Part shown: in pieces, positions 1 through 6,608 of the stretch | How the letters are laid out: every line of letters begins with the position of its first letter | Numbering within the stretch: the stretch's first letter is position 1 | Origin: an uncultured Clostridia bacterium | GTDB lineage: Bacteria; Bacillota; Clostridia; Oscillospirales; Acutalibacteraceae | Reading direction: 5' to 3' | DNA length: 21,534 bases | Assembly: GCA_946405475.1 (NCBI GenBank) | Contig: CAMJHI010000008.1 | Location: forward strand, 1-21,534 | Program-made: the position numbers and the translations under genes | Notes under the pieces: model-generated | Database searches by the model: none | The model's input: the letters and a program-made list of their open reading frames with translations, nothing else | What the model was told of the DNA's origin: nothing

Positions 1-327
1 CTTCTGACCCTCTTCGCCCTCTTTGGAAAGCCGTTCCAGCGGAGGAATGGCCACGGCCAGGAGCTGCATGATAATGGATGCGTTGATGTACGGGGTGATG
101 GACATGGCGAAGATCGTACCGTAGTTGAACGCATCACCTGTCATCATGCTCAGGTAGCTCATGAAAGTGCCTTCGGCTGCGCCCTTGAGGATGCCGCCTT
201 CGGCGATGTTGGTGAACGGCACGGGGATCGCCGCGCCGATGCGGAAGATGAGGATGATGAACGCTGTGAACAGAAGCTTTTTACGCAGGTCGGCAATGCG
301 CCATGCGTTGATGATCGTTTTCAGCAA
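1..327 (-). CDS. secY: SecY preprotein translocase channel subunit, N-terminal part (cut by window edge)
   Basis: SecY is the membrane pore of the Sec translocon (with SecE and SecG), through which secreted and membrane proteins pass. Only the first 109 codons are present; the frame is open to base 1. The start is read as TTG at 325-327 (MLKTIINAWRIADLRKK), because no better in-frame start exists and a GAGGTGAT Shine-Dalgarno lies about 5 nt upstream. Visible parts are the cytosolic N-terminus, TM1 at about residues 18-38, the plug region with a glycine-rich stretch at 43-53, and TM2 at about 70-94 (ITPYINASIIMQLLAVAIP), ending in the cytosolic loop PPLERLSKEGEEGQK. The start is one base from the rplO stop codon, so translation is probably coupled. 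It is last in the r-protein operon here, the usual spc position. Confidence 0.97.
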   Translation of the reverse strand, partial: MLKTIINAWRIADLRKKLLFTAFIILIFRIGAAIPVPFTNIAEGGILKGAAEGTFMSYLSMMTGDAFNYGTIFAMSITPYINASIIMQLLAVAIPPLERLSKEGEEGQK

Positions 328-328
328 T

Positions 329-772
329 TCAGATCACCTCTGCCTTTCCTCCGGCAGCTTCGATCTTCGCTTTGGCGGACTCCGAAAAAGCATTGACCTT
401 GACGGTGAGCTTTTTGGTGATCTCGCCGTTGCCGAGAACTTTTACGCCGTCGAGCTGTTTTTTGATCAGCCCCGATGCGATGAGCGCGTCGATGTCGACA
501 ACGGCGCCATCTTCAAACTTGGCATCGAGAGCGGACAGGTTGACGATTGCGATCTTCTTGGCGAAGATGTTGTTGAAGCCTCTTTTGGGGAGTCTTCTCT
601 GAAGGGGCATCTGGCCGCCTTCAAAGCCGGCTCTCATGCCTCTGCCGGCACGGGCCTTCTGGCCCTTGTGACCTTTACCGGCGGTTTTGCCCTGGCCGGA
701 GGCCGGACCTCTACCGATGCGCTTGCGCTCAGACGTTGAGCCGGGCGCCGGTGAAAGTTGATGTAATTTCAT
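329..772 (-). CDS. rplO: 50S ribosomal protein L15
   Basis: L15 is a late-assembling 50S protein that threads an extended N-terminal arm into 23S rRNA. The 147-residue product has the family length. It begins MKLHQLSPAPGSTSERKRIG and has the arginine- and glycine-rich arm to about residue 60 (RGPASGQGKTAGKGHKGQKA, then FEGGQMPLQRRLPKRGF), followed by the compact globular half ending in GGKAEVI. The ATG start at 770-772 has an AAGGAGG-type site upstream. It follows rpmD by 18 nt and precedes secY by one base, the standard rpmD-rplO-secY order. Nothing in the protein is unusual. Confidence 0.98.
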   Translation of the reverse strand: MKLHQLSPAPGSTSERKRIGRGPASGQGKTAGKGHKGQKARAGRGMRAGFEGGQMPLQRRLPKRGFNNIFAKKIAIVNLSALDAKFEDGAVVDIDALIASGLIKKQLDGVKVLGNGEITKKLTVKVNAFSESAKAKIEAAGGKAEVI

Positions 773-790
773 GTCAAAGTGCCTCCTTGC

Positions 791-970
791 TTACGCTTCG
801 CTGACCTGAACAAGGTGAACGATCTTGTTCACTTTGCCCTGGGTGGCGGGGTTGTCGGGCTGAACCTTTTCATCGCCGATCTTGTGAAGACCGAGCGCGT
901 GAGCGGTGGCAATCTGGCTCTTGTTGGAACCGATCAGACTTTTGACCAGCTTTACCTTAATATCTGCCAT
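791..970 (-). CDS. rpmD: 50S ribosomal protein L30
   Basis: L30 is a small 50S protein of bacteria. The 59-residue product starting MADIKVKLVKSLIG has the family length and the conserved KxQxxTxxxLGL core (KSQIATAHALGLHKIG). A GTG three codons upstream is in frame, but it lies directly against the Shine-Dalgarno sequence GGAGG; the ATG at 968-970 has a 9-nt spacing and gives the normal family N-terminus, so it was chosen. The gene sits between rpsE (14 nt upstream) and rplO, as in other Firmicute spc operons. The C-terminus (NKIVHLVQVSEA) is ordinary. Confidence 0.97.
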   Translation of the reverse strand: MADIKVKLVKSLIGSNKSQIATAHALGLHKIGDEKVQPDNPATQGKVNKIVHLVQVSEA

Positions 971-984
971 GTTTTCCACCCTCC

Positions 985-1485
985 TTAACCAAGAATTTCT
1001 TTTGCGGACTTCTCGCGGATCGCGGCCACCTCGTCGATGGTGCGAAGCTGCTTGAGACCGTCGATGGTCGCTCTGACAACGTTGCAGGGGTTGTTGGAAC
1101 GCAGCGCCTTGGAACGGATGTCTTTGATGCCGACCGTTTCAACAACGGCACGCACGGGGCCGCCGGCGATAACGCCGGTACCGGGAGCGGCGGGCTTGAG
1201 CAGAACAACGCCTGCGCCAAACTTGCCGATGACTTCGTGCGGGATCGTGGAGCCCTTCAGAGAAACTCTGAACAGGTTCTTCTTCGCGTCTTCGATGCCC
1301 TTGCGGATGGCGTCCGGAACTTCGCCGGATTTGCCAAGGCCGAAGCCCACCATGCCGTTGCCGTCGCCGACGACGACCAGAGCGGCAAACTTGAAGATAC
1401 GGCCGCCCTTGACGGTTTTGGAAACGCGGTTGATGGCTACAACGCGCTCTGTGAGTTCATATGCCGATGCATCAATTTTAGCCAA
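985..1485 (-). CDS. rpsE: 30S ribosomal protein S5, TTG start
   Basis: S5 is a 30S body protein involved in decoding accuracy and mRNA unwinding at the entry channel. The 166-residue product shows the N-terminal double-stranded-RNA-binding-like domain (ERVVAINRVSKTVKGGRIFK, then FAALVVVGDGNGMVGFGLGK) and the C-terminal domain with GTGVIAGGPVRAVVE. The VSKTVKGGR loop at residues 21-29 corresponds to the loop altered in spectinomycin-resistant S5 mutants of other bacteria; no change is evident here. The start codon is TTG (1483-1485), preceded by AAGGAGG at 8-nt spacing; the family N-terminus supports it over any later ATG. Located 17 nt after rplR. Confidence 0.97.
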   Translation of the reverse strand: MAKIDASAYELTERVVAINRVSKTVKGGRIFKFAALVVVGDGNGMVGFGLGKSGEVPDAIRKGIEDAKKNLFRVSLKGSTIPHEVIGKFGAGVVLLKPAAPGTGVIAGGPVRAVVETVGIKDIRSKALRSNNPCNVVRATIDGLKQLRTIDEVAAIREKSAKEILG

Positions 1486-1502
1486 AGTAGTACCCTCCTT
1501 AC

Positions 1503-1862
1503 TCAGAACTTCAGGCCGCCCTCACGGGCGCCTTCGGCCAGTTCCTGCACACGGCCGTGGTAGATGTAACCGCCTCTGTCAAAGACACAGCATTCAATGC
1601 CCTTGGCAGCGGCGCGCTTTGCCAATGCTTCGCCAACCTTGCGGGAGGCTGCTTTGTTGCCGCCGTATTCTGCGAAATCCTTCTCAACAGTGGATGCGGA
1701 CGCCAGCGTAACGCCGTTGACGTCGTCGATCAGCTGTGCATAGATGTGCTGAAGGGAGCGGAATACGCTCAGGCGCGGACACTCCGGCGTGCCGGAGATC
1801 TTTTTACGAACTCTTGCATGACGGGCGTCTCTCGCCTTTCTTGTTTCAGGTCTTTTAACCAT
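1503..1862 (-). CDS. rplR: 50S ribosomal protein L18
   Basis: L18 binds 5S rRNA with L5 and forms part of the central protuberance. The product is 119 residues, the normal bacterial length, with a basic N-terminus (MVKRPETRKARDARHARVRK) and the core pattern RLSVFRSLQHIYAQLIDDVNG, ending with the invariant-type GGYIYHGRVQELAEGAREGG. The ATG start at 1860-1862 follows AAGGAGTTGAAACGAA. It lies between rplF and rpsE, where this family always sits in the spc cluster. No anomalies are seen. Confidence 0.98.
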   Translation of the reverse strand: MVKRPETRKARDARHARVRKKISGTPECPRLSVFRSLQHIYAQLIDDVNGVTLASASTVEKDFAEYGGNKAASRKVGEALAKRAAAKGIECCVFDRGGYIYHGRVQELAEGAREGGLKF

Positions 1863-1884
1863 TTCGTTTCAACTCCTTCAAATC

Positions 1885-2430
1885 TTATTTGCCGCCCTTA
1901 CCGGCTTTGCCTTCCTTGCGGCGGATGTGTTCGTCAGCGTACTTGATGCCTTTGCCCTTGTAGGGTTCCGGCGGACGCTTCTCGCGAACTTCCGCAGCAA
2001 ACTGGCCAACCTTTTGCTTGTCGGGGCCGGAAATAACGATCTTGTTGGGGTTCGGCACTTCGATCTTGATGCCTTCGGGAGGAGTCATCACGACCTGGTG
2101 GGAATAACCGATGTTCATGACAAGGTCTTTGCCCTGCAGCTGAGCACGGTAACCGACGCCGTTGATTTCAAGCTCTTTCTTGAATTCTTCGTGGCAGCCG
2201 TGAACCATGTTGGCGATGAGCGTGCGGGTCAGGCCGTGAAGCGAACGGTTTTCTTTTTCGTCGTTGGGGCGGGTCACCTTGATGGTTTCGCCGTCCTTCT
2301 CGATCGTCATTTTGCTGCTGAAAGTTTGTGAAAGGGTGCCCTTGGGGCCCTTAACGGTGACGGTGCTGCCATCAACAGTGACTTCAACACCGGCGGGGAT
2401 CACGATGGGTAATTTGCCGATTCTTGACAT
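1885..2430 (-). CDS. rplF: 50S ribosomal protein L6
   Basis: L6 is a 50S stalk-base protein near the GTPase-associated centre. The 181-residue product starts MSRIGKLPIVIPAGVEVTVDG and contains two related alpha/beta domains (residues about 1-82 and 83-181). The second ends with the family signature EVREKRPPEPYKGKGIKY and a basic GKAGKGGK tail. An in-frame start seven codons upstream was rejected because it is inside the rpsH stop/Shine-Dalgarno region; the chosen ATG at 2428-2430 has GGAGG at 9-nt spacing. The ribosome site overlaps the rpsH stop codon (GGTAAGGAGG), implying tight coupling. Confidence 0.98.
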   Translation of the reverse strand: MSRIGKLPIVIPAGVEVTVDGSTVTVKGPKGTLSQTFSSKMTIEKDGETIKVTRPNDEKENRSLHGLTRTLIANMVHGCHEEFKKELEINGVGYRAQLQGKDLVMNIGYSHQVVMTPPEGIKIEVPNPNKIVISGPDKQKVGQFAAEVREKRPPEPYKGKGIKYADEHIRRKEGKAGKGGK

Positions 2431-2444
2431 GTTGCAGCACCTCC

Positions 2445-2843
2445 TTACCAAACGAACGCAAGGATCTCGCCGCCGACGTTGGCTTTGCGCGCATCCCTGT
2501 CAGTCATAACGCCCTTGGGTGTGGAGAGGATCGCGATGCCCAGGCCTTTCATGACCTGAGGGATATCCTCACAGTTGGTGTACATACGCAGGCCGGGCTT
2601 GGAAACTCTGCGTAAACCGGTAATAACCTGAGATTTGTTGGCGCCGTACTTGAGGGTGATGGTGATCATGCCCTGCTTGCCGTCGTCTTCAACCTTATAG
2701 CTCTTGATGTAACCCTCATCAACAAGAATCTGAGCAATTGCCTTCTTCATGTTGGACGCGGGAACCTTCACTGTGTCGTGCTTGGCGGAATTCGCGTTGC
2801 GGATTCTGGTCAGCATATCAGCGATGGAATCAGTGATTTGCAT
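2445..2843 (-). CDS. rpsH: 30S ribosomal protein S8
   Basis: S8 binds helix 21 of 16S rRNA and is a primary 30S assembly protein; in E. coli it represses its own spc operon by binding mRNA near rplE. The 132-residue product starts MQITDSIADMLTRIRNANSA and ends with the strongly conserved half KGLGIAILSTPKGVMTDRDA then KANVGGEILAFVW. Length and both ends match the family. ATG at 2841-2843 follows an AAAGGAGG site. It follows rpsN by 27 nt. Whether the E. coli type autoregulation applies here cannot be seen in the sequence. Confidence 0.98.
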   Translation of the reverse strand: MQITDSIADMLTRIRNANSAKHDTVKVPASNMKKAIAQILVDEGYIKSYKVEDDGKQGMITITLKYGANKSQVITGLRRVSKPGLRMYTNCEDIPQVMKGLGIAILSTPKGVMTDRDARKANVGGEILAFVW

Positions 2844-2870
2844 CTCGTTACCTCCTTTGCAATTGCTCTG

Positions 2871-3056
2871 TTACCAGCTAGCTTTCTTAACGCCGGGGAT
2901 CTGGCCGTCATGCGCCAGTTCTCTGAAGCAGATGCGGCATACTCCGTATTTACGAAGATAGGCGTGCGGCCGACCGCAGATCTTGCATCTGTTGTACTGT
3001 CTTGTTGAATATTTCGCGGGGCGAGCCTGCTTAACCTTCATGGATGTTTTGGCCAC
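2871..3056 (-). CDS. rpsN: 30S ribosomal protein S14, zinc-binding (type Z), GTG start
   Basis: S14 sits in the 30S head. This is the short 61-residue zinc form, with C24-x2-C27 (CKIC) and C40-x2-C43 (CRIC) forming a Cys4 site, rather than the long zinc-free form. Firmicutes often encode a second zinc-free paralog elsewhere under Zur control; none is in this window. The start is GTG at 3054-3056, behind AAGGAGG at about 6-nt spacing; an internal methionine (MKVKQARPAK) has no ribosome site. It follows rplE by 12 nt, the usual place in the cluster. Confidence 0.97.
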   Translation of the reverse strand: MAKTSMKVKQARPAKYSTRQYNRCKICGRPHAYLRKYGVCRICFRELAHDGQIPGVKKASW

Positions 3057-3068
3057 AGTTATCCCTCC

Positions 3069-3608
3069 TTATTTCGCAAACGGAGCGCCCATCAGCGTAA
3101 GCAGCTCACGAGCTTCTTCGTCGGTTTTTGCGGTGGTCACGAAGCAGATATCCATGCCTCTGACCTTGTCGATCTTGTCGTAATCGATCTCCGGGAACAC
3201 GAGCTGTTCTCTGAGACCCATGGAGTAGTTGCCCTTGCCGTCAAACGAGTTGGGGTTGATGCCGCGGAAGTCGCGCACGCGGGGCAGCGCGAGGTTGAAA
3301 AAGCGTTCCACAAACTCGTACATTCTTTCGCCGCGCAGGGTGACCTTCACGCCGATGTTCATGCCTTCACGCAGCTTGAAGTTCGCAACGGACTTCTTCG
3401 CTTTGCAGATGACGGGCTTCTGGCCGGTGATGGTGGAAATGTCGGTCATGATCGCGTCGATGACCTTCGGGTTGTCTCTGGCTTCGCCGCAGCCGACGTT
3501 GATGACGACTTTGTCGAGCTTCGGGATCTGCATGACGCTCTTGTAACCGAATTTCTTCATCAGAGCAGGCGCGATCTCGTTGTTATACTGAATCTTGAGC
3601 TGTGCCAT
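3069..3608 (-). CDS. rplE: 50S ribosomal protein L5
   Basis: L5 binds 5S rRNA and contacts tRNA in the P site from the central protuberance. The product is 179 residues, the usual length, with MQIPKLDKVVINVGCGEA near the N-terminus, the RNA-binding segment KPVICKAKKSVANFKLREG, and the C-terminal GMDICFVTTAKTDEEARELL motif. The ATG start at 3606-3608 lies 16 nt after the rplX stop, with AGGGAGGGACATGACAC upstream as the ribosome site. It is followed by rpsN. No unusual residues are visible. Confidence 0.98.
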   Translation of the reverse strand: MAQLKIQYNNEIAPALMKKFGYKSVMQIPKLDKVVINVGCGEARDNPKVIDAIMTDISTITGQKPVICKAKKSVANFKLREGMNIGVKVTLRGERMYEFVERFFNLALPRVRDFRGINPNSFDGKGNYSMGLREQLVFPEIDYDKIDKVRGMDICFVTTAKTDEEARELLTLMGAPFAK

Positions 3609-3624
3609 GTGTCATGTCCCTCCC

Positions 3625-3948
3625 TTAAAATTCTGCCGAGCAATCGCTCTTCTTGCAGGTGCGAACTTTCTGACCCTTCGCGTTGATCTTGCTGCCGGTT
3701 CTGGTCGGTCTGCCGCATTTGGGGCAGATGAGCTGAACCTTGTCGGCATAGAGCGCGCTTTCAGCCTTGATCAGGCCGCCGGGCTCACCCATTCTTTTGG
3801 GTTTGACGTGCTTGGTCACGATGTTGACGCCTTCGACAATGACCTTGCCTTCAGACGGGGAAACCTCGAGGACCTTGCCTCTTTTGCCGCGGTATTTACC
3901 GTTGATGACGACGACTTCATCGCCCTTCTTAACATGAAGCTTATTCAT
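3625..3948 (-). CDS. rplX: 50S ribosomal protein L24 with C-terminal cysteine pairs
   Basis: L24 initiates 50S assembly and lies near the exit tunnel. The 107-residue product has the KOW motif at about residues 5-32 (KKGDEVVVINGKYRGKRGKV) and the family loop NIVTKHVKPKRMGEPGGL. The C-terminal part carries C75-x2-C78 (CPKCG) and C98-x4-C103 (CKKSDC), which could bind zinc as in cysteine-rich L24 forms of some Clostridia; the x4 spacing of the second pair is less usual. ATG at 3946-3948. It sits 15 nt after rplN in the canonical order. Confidence 0.97.
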   Translation of the reverse strand: MNKLHVKKGDEVVVINGKYRGKRGKVLEVSPSEGKVIVEGVNIVTKHVKPKRMGEPGGLIKAESALYADKVQLICPKCGRPTRTGSKINAKGQKVRTCKKSDCSAEF

Positions 3949-3963
3949 TACTGACTACCTCCA

Positions 3964-4332
3964 TCAAAGCACTTCGGGAGCGAGGGAGAGGATCTTCATG
4001 TAATCTTTTTCACGAAGCTCTCTGGCCACCGGCCCGAAAATACGGGTGCCCCTCGGATTCTTGTCATCCTTGATCAGAACGGCAGCGTTTTCGTCGAAAC
4101 GAATGTAGGAACCGTCTTCGCGGCGGATGCTGAACGCCGTGCGGACTACGACAGCCTTCACAACATCGCCTTTTTTGACAACTCCGCCGGGCGTTGCTTT
4201 CTTAACAGAAGCAACGATGACATCGCCGATATGAGCGTATCTTTTTCTGGAACCGCCGAGAACACGAATGCACATAATCTCTTTTGCGCCTGTGTTGTCG
4301 GCCACCTTTAAGTATGTCTGTTGCTGAATCAC
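3964..4332 (-). CDS. rplN: 50S ribosomal protein L14, GTG start
   Basis: L14 binds 23S rRNA at the subunit interface and forms bridge B8 with 16S rRNA; it is also the docking site of the silencing factor RsfS. The product is the standard 122 residues, begins MIQQQTYLKVADNTGAKEIM, and carries the conserved core GDVIVASVKKATPGG and the C-terminal FGPVARELREKDYMKILSLA. The start codon is GTG (4330-4332), with GGAGG 8 nt upstream; the family N-terminus fits this start exactly. It lies 30 nt after rpsQ. Confidence 0.98.
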   Translation of the reverse strand: MIQQQTYLKVADNTGAKEIMCIRVLGGSRKRYAHIGDVIVASVKKATPGGVVKKGDVVKAVVVRTAFSIRREDGSYIRFDENAAVLIKDDKNPRGTRIFGPVARELREKDYMKILSLAPEVL

Positions 4333-4362
4333 AGTGTGTGCCTCCTTACAGTTGCGCCAAAA

Positions 4363-4620
4363 TTATTTGGCTTTCTCAATGATCTCGACCACACGCCATC
4401 TCTTGTCTTTCGACATGGGACGGGTTTCCATAACGAGAACACGGTCGCCGATGCCGCACTCATTGTTTTCGTCGTGCGCCTTGAGCTTGATCGTGTTGTT
4501 GATGATCTTTTTGTAGAGCGGGTGTCTGACCTTATCCTTCACGGAGACGACGACGGTCTTTTCCATCTTGTCGCTGGTCACGATGCCGACTCTGGTTTTT
4601 CTGAGATTTCTTTCGCTCAT
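4363..4620 (-). CDS. rpsQ: 30S ribosomal protein S17
   Basis: S17 is a primary 16S rRNA-binding protein of the 30S body with an OB fold. The product is 85 residues from MSERNLRKTRVGIVTSDKME and includes the signature KMEKTVVVSVKDKVRHPLYK and GIGDRVLVMETRPMSKDKRW. An in-frame start eight codons upstream would place the initiation codon inside the Shine-Dalgarno region; the ATG at 4618-4620 has GGGAGG at 9-nt spacing. It lies 20 nt after rpmC. Normal length and content for the family. Confidence 0.97.
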   Translation of the reverse strand: MSERNLRKTRVGIVTSDKMEKTVVVSVKDKVRHPLYKKIINNTIKLKAHDENNECGIGDRVLVMETRPMSKDKRWRVVEIIEKAK

Positions 4621-4640
4621 TGAAACTGACCTCCCTGTTC

Positions 4641-4844
4641 TCAAGCGTCTGTGCCGTGCAGTTCGATATCGCGCTGGATCGTTTTGATGCGGGCGATATC
4701 CTTTTTGACGGCACTGATGCGCATTGGGTTGTCGAGCTGATTAACGGCTTGCTGGAAGCGCAGTTTGAACAGCTCGTCCTTCAGCTCAAGCAGCTTAGCA
4801 TCCAGCTCTTTCGCGGAAAGCTTTCTGATTTCACTGGCTTTCAT
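4641..4844 (-). CDS. rpmC: 50S ribosomal protein L29
   Basis: L29 lies beside L23 at the polypeptide exit and helps form the landing site for trigger factor and SRP. The 67-residue, mostly helical product (MKASEIRKLSAKELDAKLLE, then LKDELFKLRFQQAVNQLDNP) has the family length and the NPMRISAVKKDIARIKT signature. Its ATG overlaps the rplP stop codon as ATGA (4841-4844), which implies translational coupling, and GGTGAG within the end of rplP serves as ribosome site. Followed by rpsQ. Confidence 0.98.
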   Translation of the reverse strand: MKASEIRKLSAKELDAKLLELKDELFKLRFQQAVNQLDNPMRISAVKKDIARIKTIQRDIELHGTDA

Positions 4845-5269
4845 GATTGCTCACCATCCGTTTCTTCCTTAGTCACAAACTTGCACTTGATGGGCAGTTT
4901 GTTTGCCGCAAGGCGGAGCGCCTCGCGCGCCACAGCTTCGTCGACGCCGGCGATCTCAAACATGACGCGGCCGGGCTTGACGACTGCGACCCAGTATTCC
5001 GGGGAACCTTTACCGGAGCCCATGCGGGTTTCGGCGGGTTTTTCGGTAATGGGCTTGTCGGGGAAAATCTTGATCCAGACCTGACCGCCGCGCTTGGTGT
5101 AACGCGTCATAGCGATACGGGCTGCTTCGATCTGGTTGGAAGTGATCCACGCGGGTTCCAGAGCCATAAGGCCGAACTGCCCGTAGTTCACTTTATTACC
5201 GCGGTGAGCGGCGCCCTTGAGGCGGCCTCTCTGCTGTCTGCGGTATTTGACTCTCTTGGGTAACAGCAT
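4841..5269 (-). CDS. rplP: 50S ribosomal protein L16
   Basis: L16 sits at the base of the central protuberance near the A-site tRNA and is needed for late 50S maturation. The 142-residue product starts MLLPKRVKYRRQQRGRLKG and has the conserved TSNQIEAARIAMTRYTKRGG segment and the KPAETRMGSGKGSPEYW loop, which contains the arginine that approaches the peptidyl transferase centre in other bacteria. A longer upstream reading frame was rejected because it lies inside rpsC. The start shares one base with the rpsC stop (TAATG), and the stop overlaps rpmC (ATGA). Confidence 0.98.
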   Translation of the reverse strand: MLLPKRVKYRRQQRGRLKGAAHRGNKVNYGQFGLMALEPAWITSNQIEAARIAMTRYTKRGGQVWIKIFPDKPITEKPAETRMGSGKGSPEYWVAVVKPGRVMFEIAGVDEAVAREALRLAANKLPIKCKFVTKEETDGEQS

Positions 5270-5940
5270 TATCGTGCTCCTCCTTCCCGGCGGGGTTTGC
5301 GAGTGTCGTGAAGGACCTCGCCCTTGTAGATCCACACCTTCACGCCGATGGCGCCGTAGGTGGTGCGGGCCTCCGCAAAGCCGTAATCGATGTCGGCGCG
5401 GATGGTCTGCAGCGGAATGGTGCCTTCGTGGTACTGTTCGGTGCGGGCGATTTCAGCGCCGCCCAGGCGGCCGGAAACCTGCGTTTTGATGCCCTTGGCG
5501 CCGAGCTTCATGGTGCGGCCGATGGCCTGCTTGAGCGCGCGGCGGAAGGAAACTCTCTTTTCAAGCTGAGCGGCGATGTTCTCGGCAACGAGCTGCGCGT
5601 CGAGGTCGGGCTGCTTGATTTCAACGATGTTGATGAAAACCTCCTGCGCGCCGGAAAGCTTCTTTTCGCAGATCTTCTTGAGCTTTTCGATCTCGGAGCC
5701 GCCGCGGCCGATGACCATGCCGGGCTTCGCGCAGTGGATGTTGATGCGAACACGCTTGGCGTCGCGCTCGATCTCAACCTTCGGAACGCCGGCGGGAGCA
5801 AGCGTTTTGAGAAGATATTCACGAAGCTTGTAATCTTCTACGAGCGTATCGCCGAAGGTAGCCTTATCGGCATACCAGCGAGATTCCCAATCTTTGATGA
5901 CGCCGATTCTAAGACCGGTCGGATTGATTTTCTGTCCCAT
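5269..5940 (-). CDS. rpsC: 30S ribosomal protein S3
   Basis: S3 lines the mRNA entry channel of the 30S subunit and contributes to its helicase activity. The 223-residue product starts MGQKINPTGLRIGVIKDWES. It has a KH domain at about residues 40-110, with the loop GMVIGRGGSEIEKLKK, and the C-terminal domain (RFRRALKQAIGRTMK-like segment, here RRALKQAIGRTMKLGAKGIK, then GGAEIARTEQYHEGTIPLQT). The ATG at 5938-5940 follows GGAGGCCTAATC, where TAA is the rplV stop. A much longer upstream frame lies inside rplV and was rejected. Confidence 0.98.
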   Translation of the reverse strand: MGQKINPTGLRIGVIKDWESRWYADKATFGDTLVEDYKLREYLLKTLAPAGVPKVEIERDAKRVRINIHCAKPGMVIGRGGSEIEKLKKICEKKLSGAQEVFINIVEIKQPDLDAQLVAENIAAQLEKRVSFRRALKQAIGRTMKLGAKGIKTQVSGRLGGAEIARTEQYHEGTIPLQTIRADIDYGFAEARTTYGAIGVKVWIYKGEVLHDTRKPRREGGAR

Positions 5941-5942
5941 GA

Positions 5943-6284
5943 TTAGGCCTCCTCTTTCTCTGCCAGCGTGATGGTGATGTGCGACGTTCTCTTGTTGATG
6001 CGGTTCGCACGACCCTGCGCTCTGGGTCTGATTCTTTTGAGGATGGGACCCGCGCCCACGTTGCACTCGGCAACATAGAGCTTGGAGGTATCCATGTCAA
6101 AGTTGTTTTCGGCGTTGGCAATGGCGGCCTTGAGCAGCTTGCCAACCGGTTCACACGCGGCCTTGGGCGTGTATTTGAGAATTGCTGCCGCTTTATCAAC
6201 AGGTTGATTGCGGATCAAGTCAAGCACAATCTGAACCTTACGAGGCGTAATGCGCACATAGGTTGCTTTTGCAGTTGCTTGCAT
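5943..6284 (-). CDS. rplV: 50S ribosomal protein L22
   Basis: L22 extends a beta-hairpin into the exit tunnel, where changes can give macrolide resistance. The product is 113 residues, within the family range, starting MQATAKATYVRITPRKVQIV. The hairpin loop region GPILKRIRPRAQGRANRINK at about residues 78-98 looks intact, without the deletions or duplications linked to resistance elsewhere. The ATG is at 6282-6284 with AAAGGAG upstream. It ends 2 nt before the rpsC start, so the two are probably coupled. Confidence 0.98.
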   Translation of the reverse strand: MQATAKATYVRITPRKVQIVLDLIRNQPVDKAAAILKYTPKAACEPVGKLLKAAIANAENNFDMDTSKLYVAECNVGAGPILKRIRPRAQGRANRINKRTSHITITLAEKEEA

Positions 6285-6304
6285 AAATTACACTCCTTTC
6301 GACC

Positions 6305-6586
6305 TTATTTACCCGAATTCGATGTTTTGGAGCCGGCATGACCTCTGAAGGTTCTGGTCGGCGCAAATTCACCGAGCTTGTGACCGACCATATCTTCCGT
6401 AACGTAAACCGGAACGTGCTTGCGTCCATCATGAACGGCGAAGGTGTGGCCGACGAAGTCGGGGAATATTGTCGAGCTGCGGCTCCAGGTCTTGAGAACG
6501 ACCTTTTCGCCGGTCTTGTTCATTTCGACGACTCTCTTGAGCAGCTTGGGCTGCACGAAAGGTCCTTTTTTAGTACTTCTGCTCAT
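6305..6586 (-). CDS. rpsS: 30S ribosomal protein S19
   Basis: S19 is in the 30S head, next to S13 and the A-site tRNA side. The 93-residue product starts MSRSTKKGPFVQPKLLKRVV and has the classic IFPDFVGHTFAVHDGRKHVP segment and GHKLGEFAPTRTFRGHAG. ATG at 6584-6586 with a GGAG site upstream. It lies between rplB (22 nt before) and rplV (20 nt after), the invariant order of the S10 operon. The C-terminus is a short basic and polar tail (GSKTSNSGK). Confidence 0.98.
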   Translation of the reverse strand: MSRSTKKGPFVQPKLLKRVVEMNKTGEKVVLKTWSRSSTIFPDFVGHTFAVHDGRKHVPVYVTEDMVGHKLGEFAPTRTFRGHAGSKTSNSGK

Positions 6587-6608
6587 TCGTTATTCGCTCC
6601 TCTCACTC

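Noticed and set aside
6337..6350. ACCTCTGAA in rpsS resembling the end of the palindromic element at 12803-12961
   Set aside because: It encodes conserved S19 residues (TFRGHAG region), has no matching inverted arm, and is a chance match.
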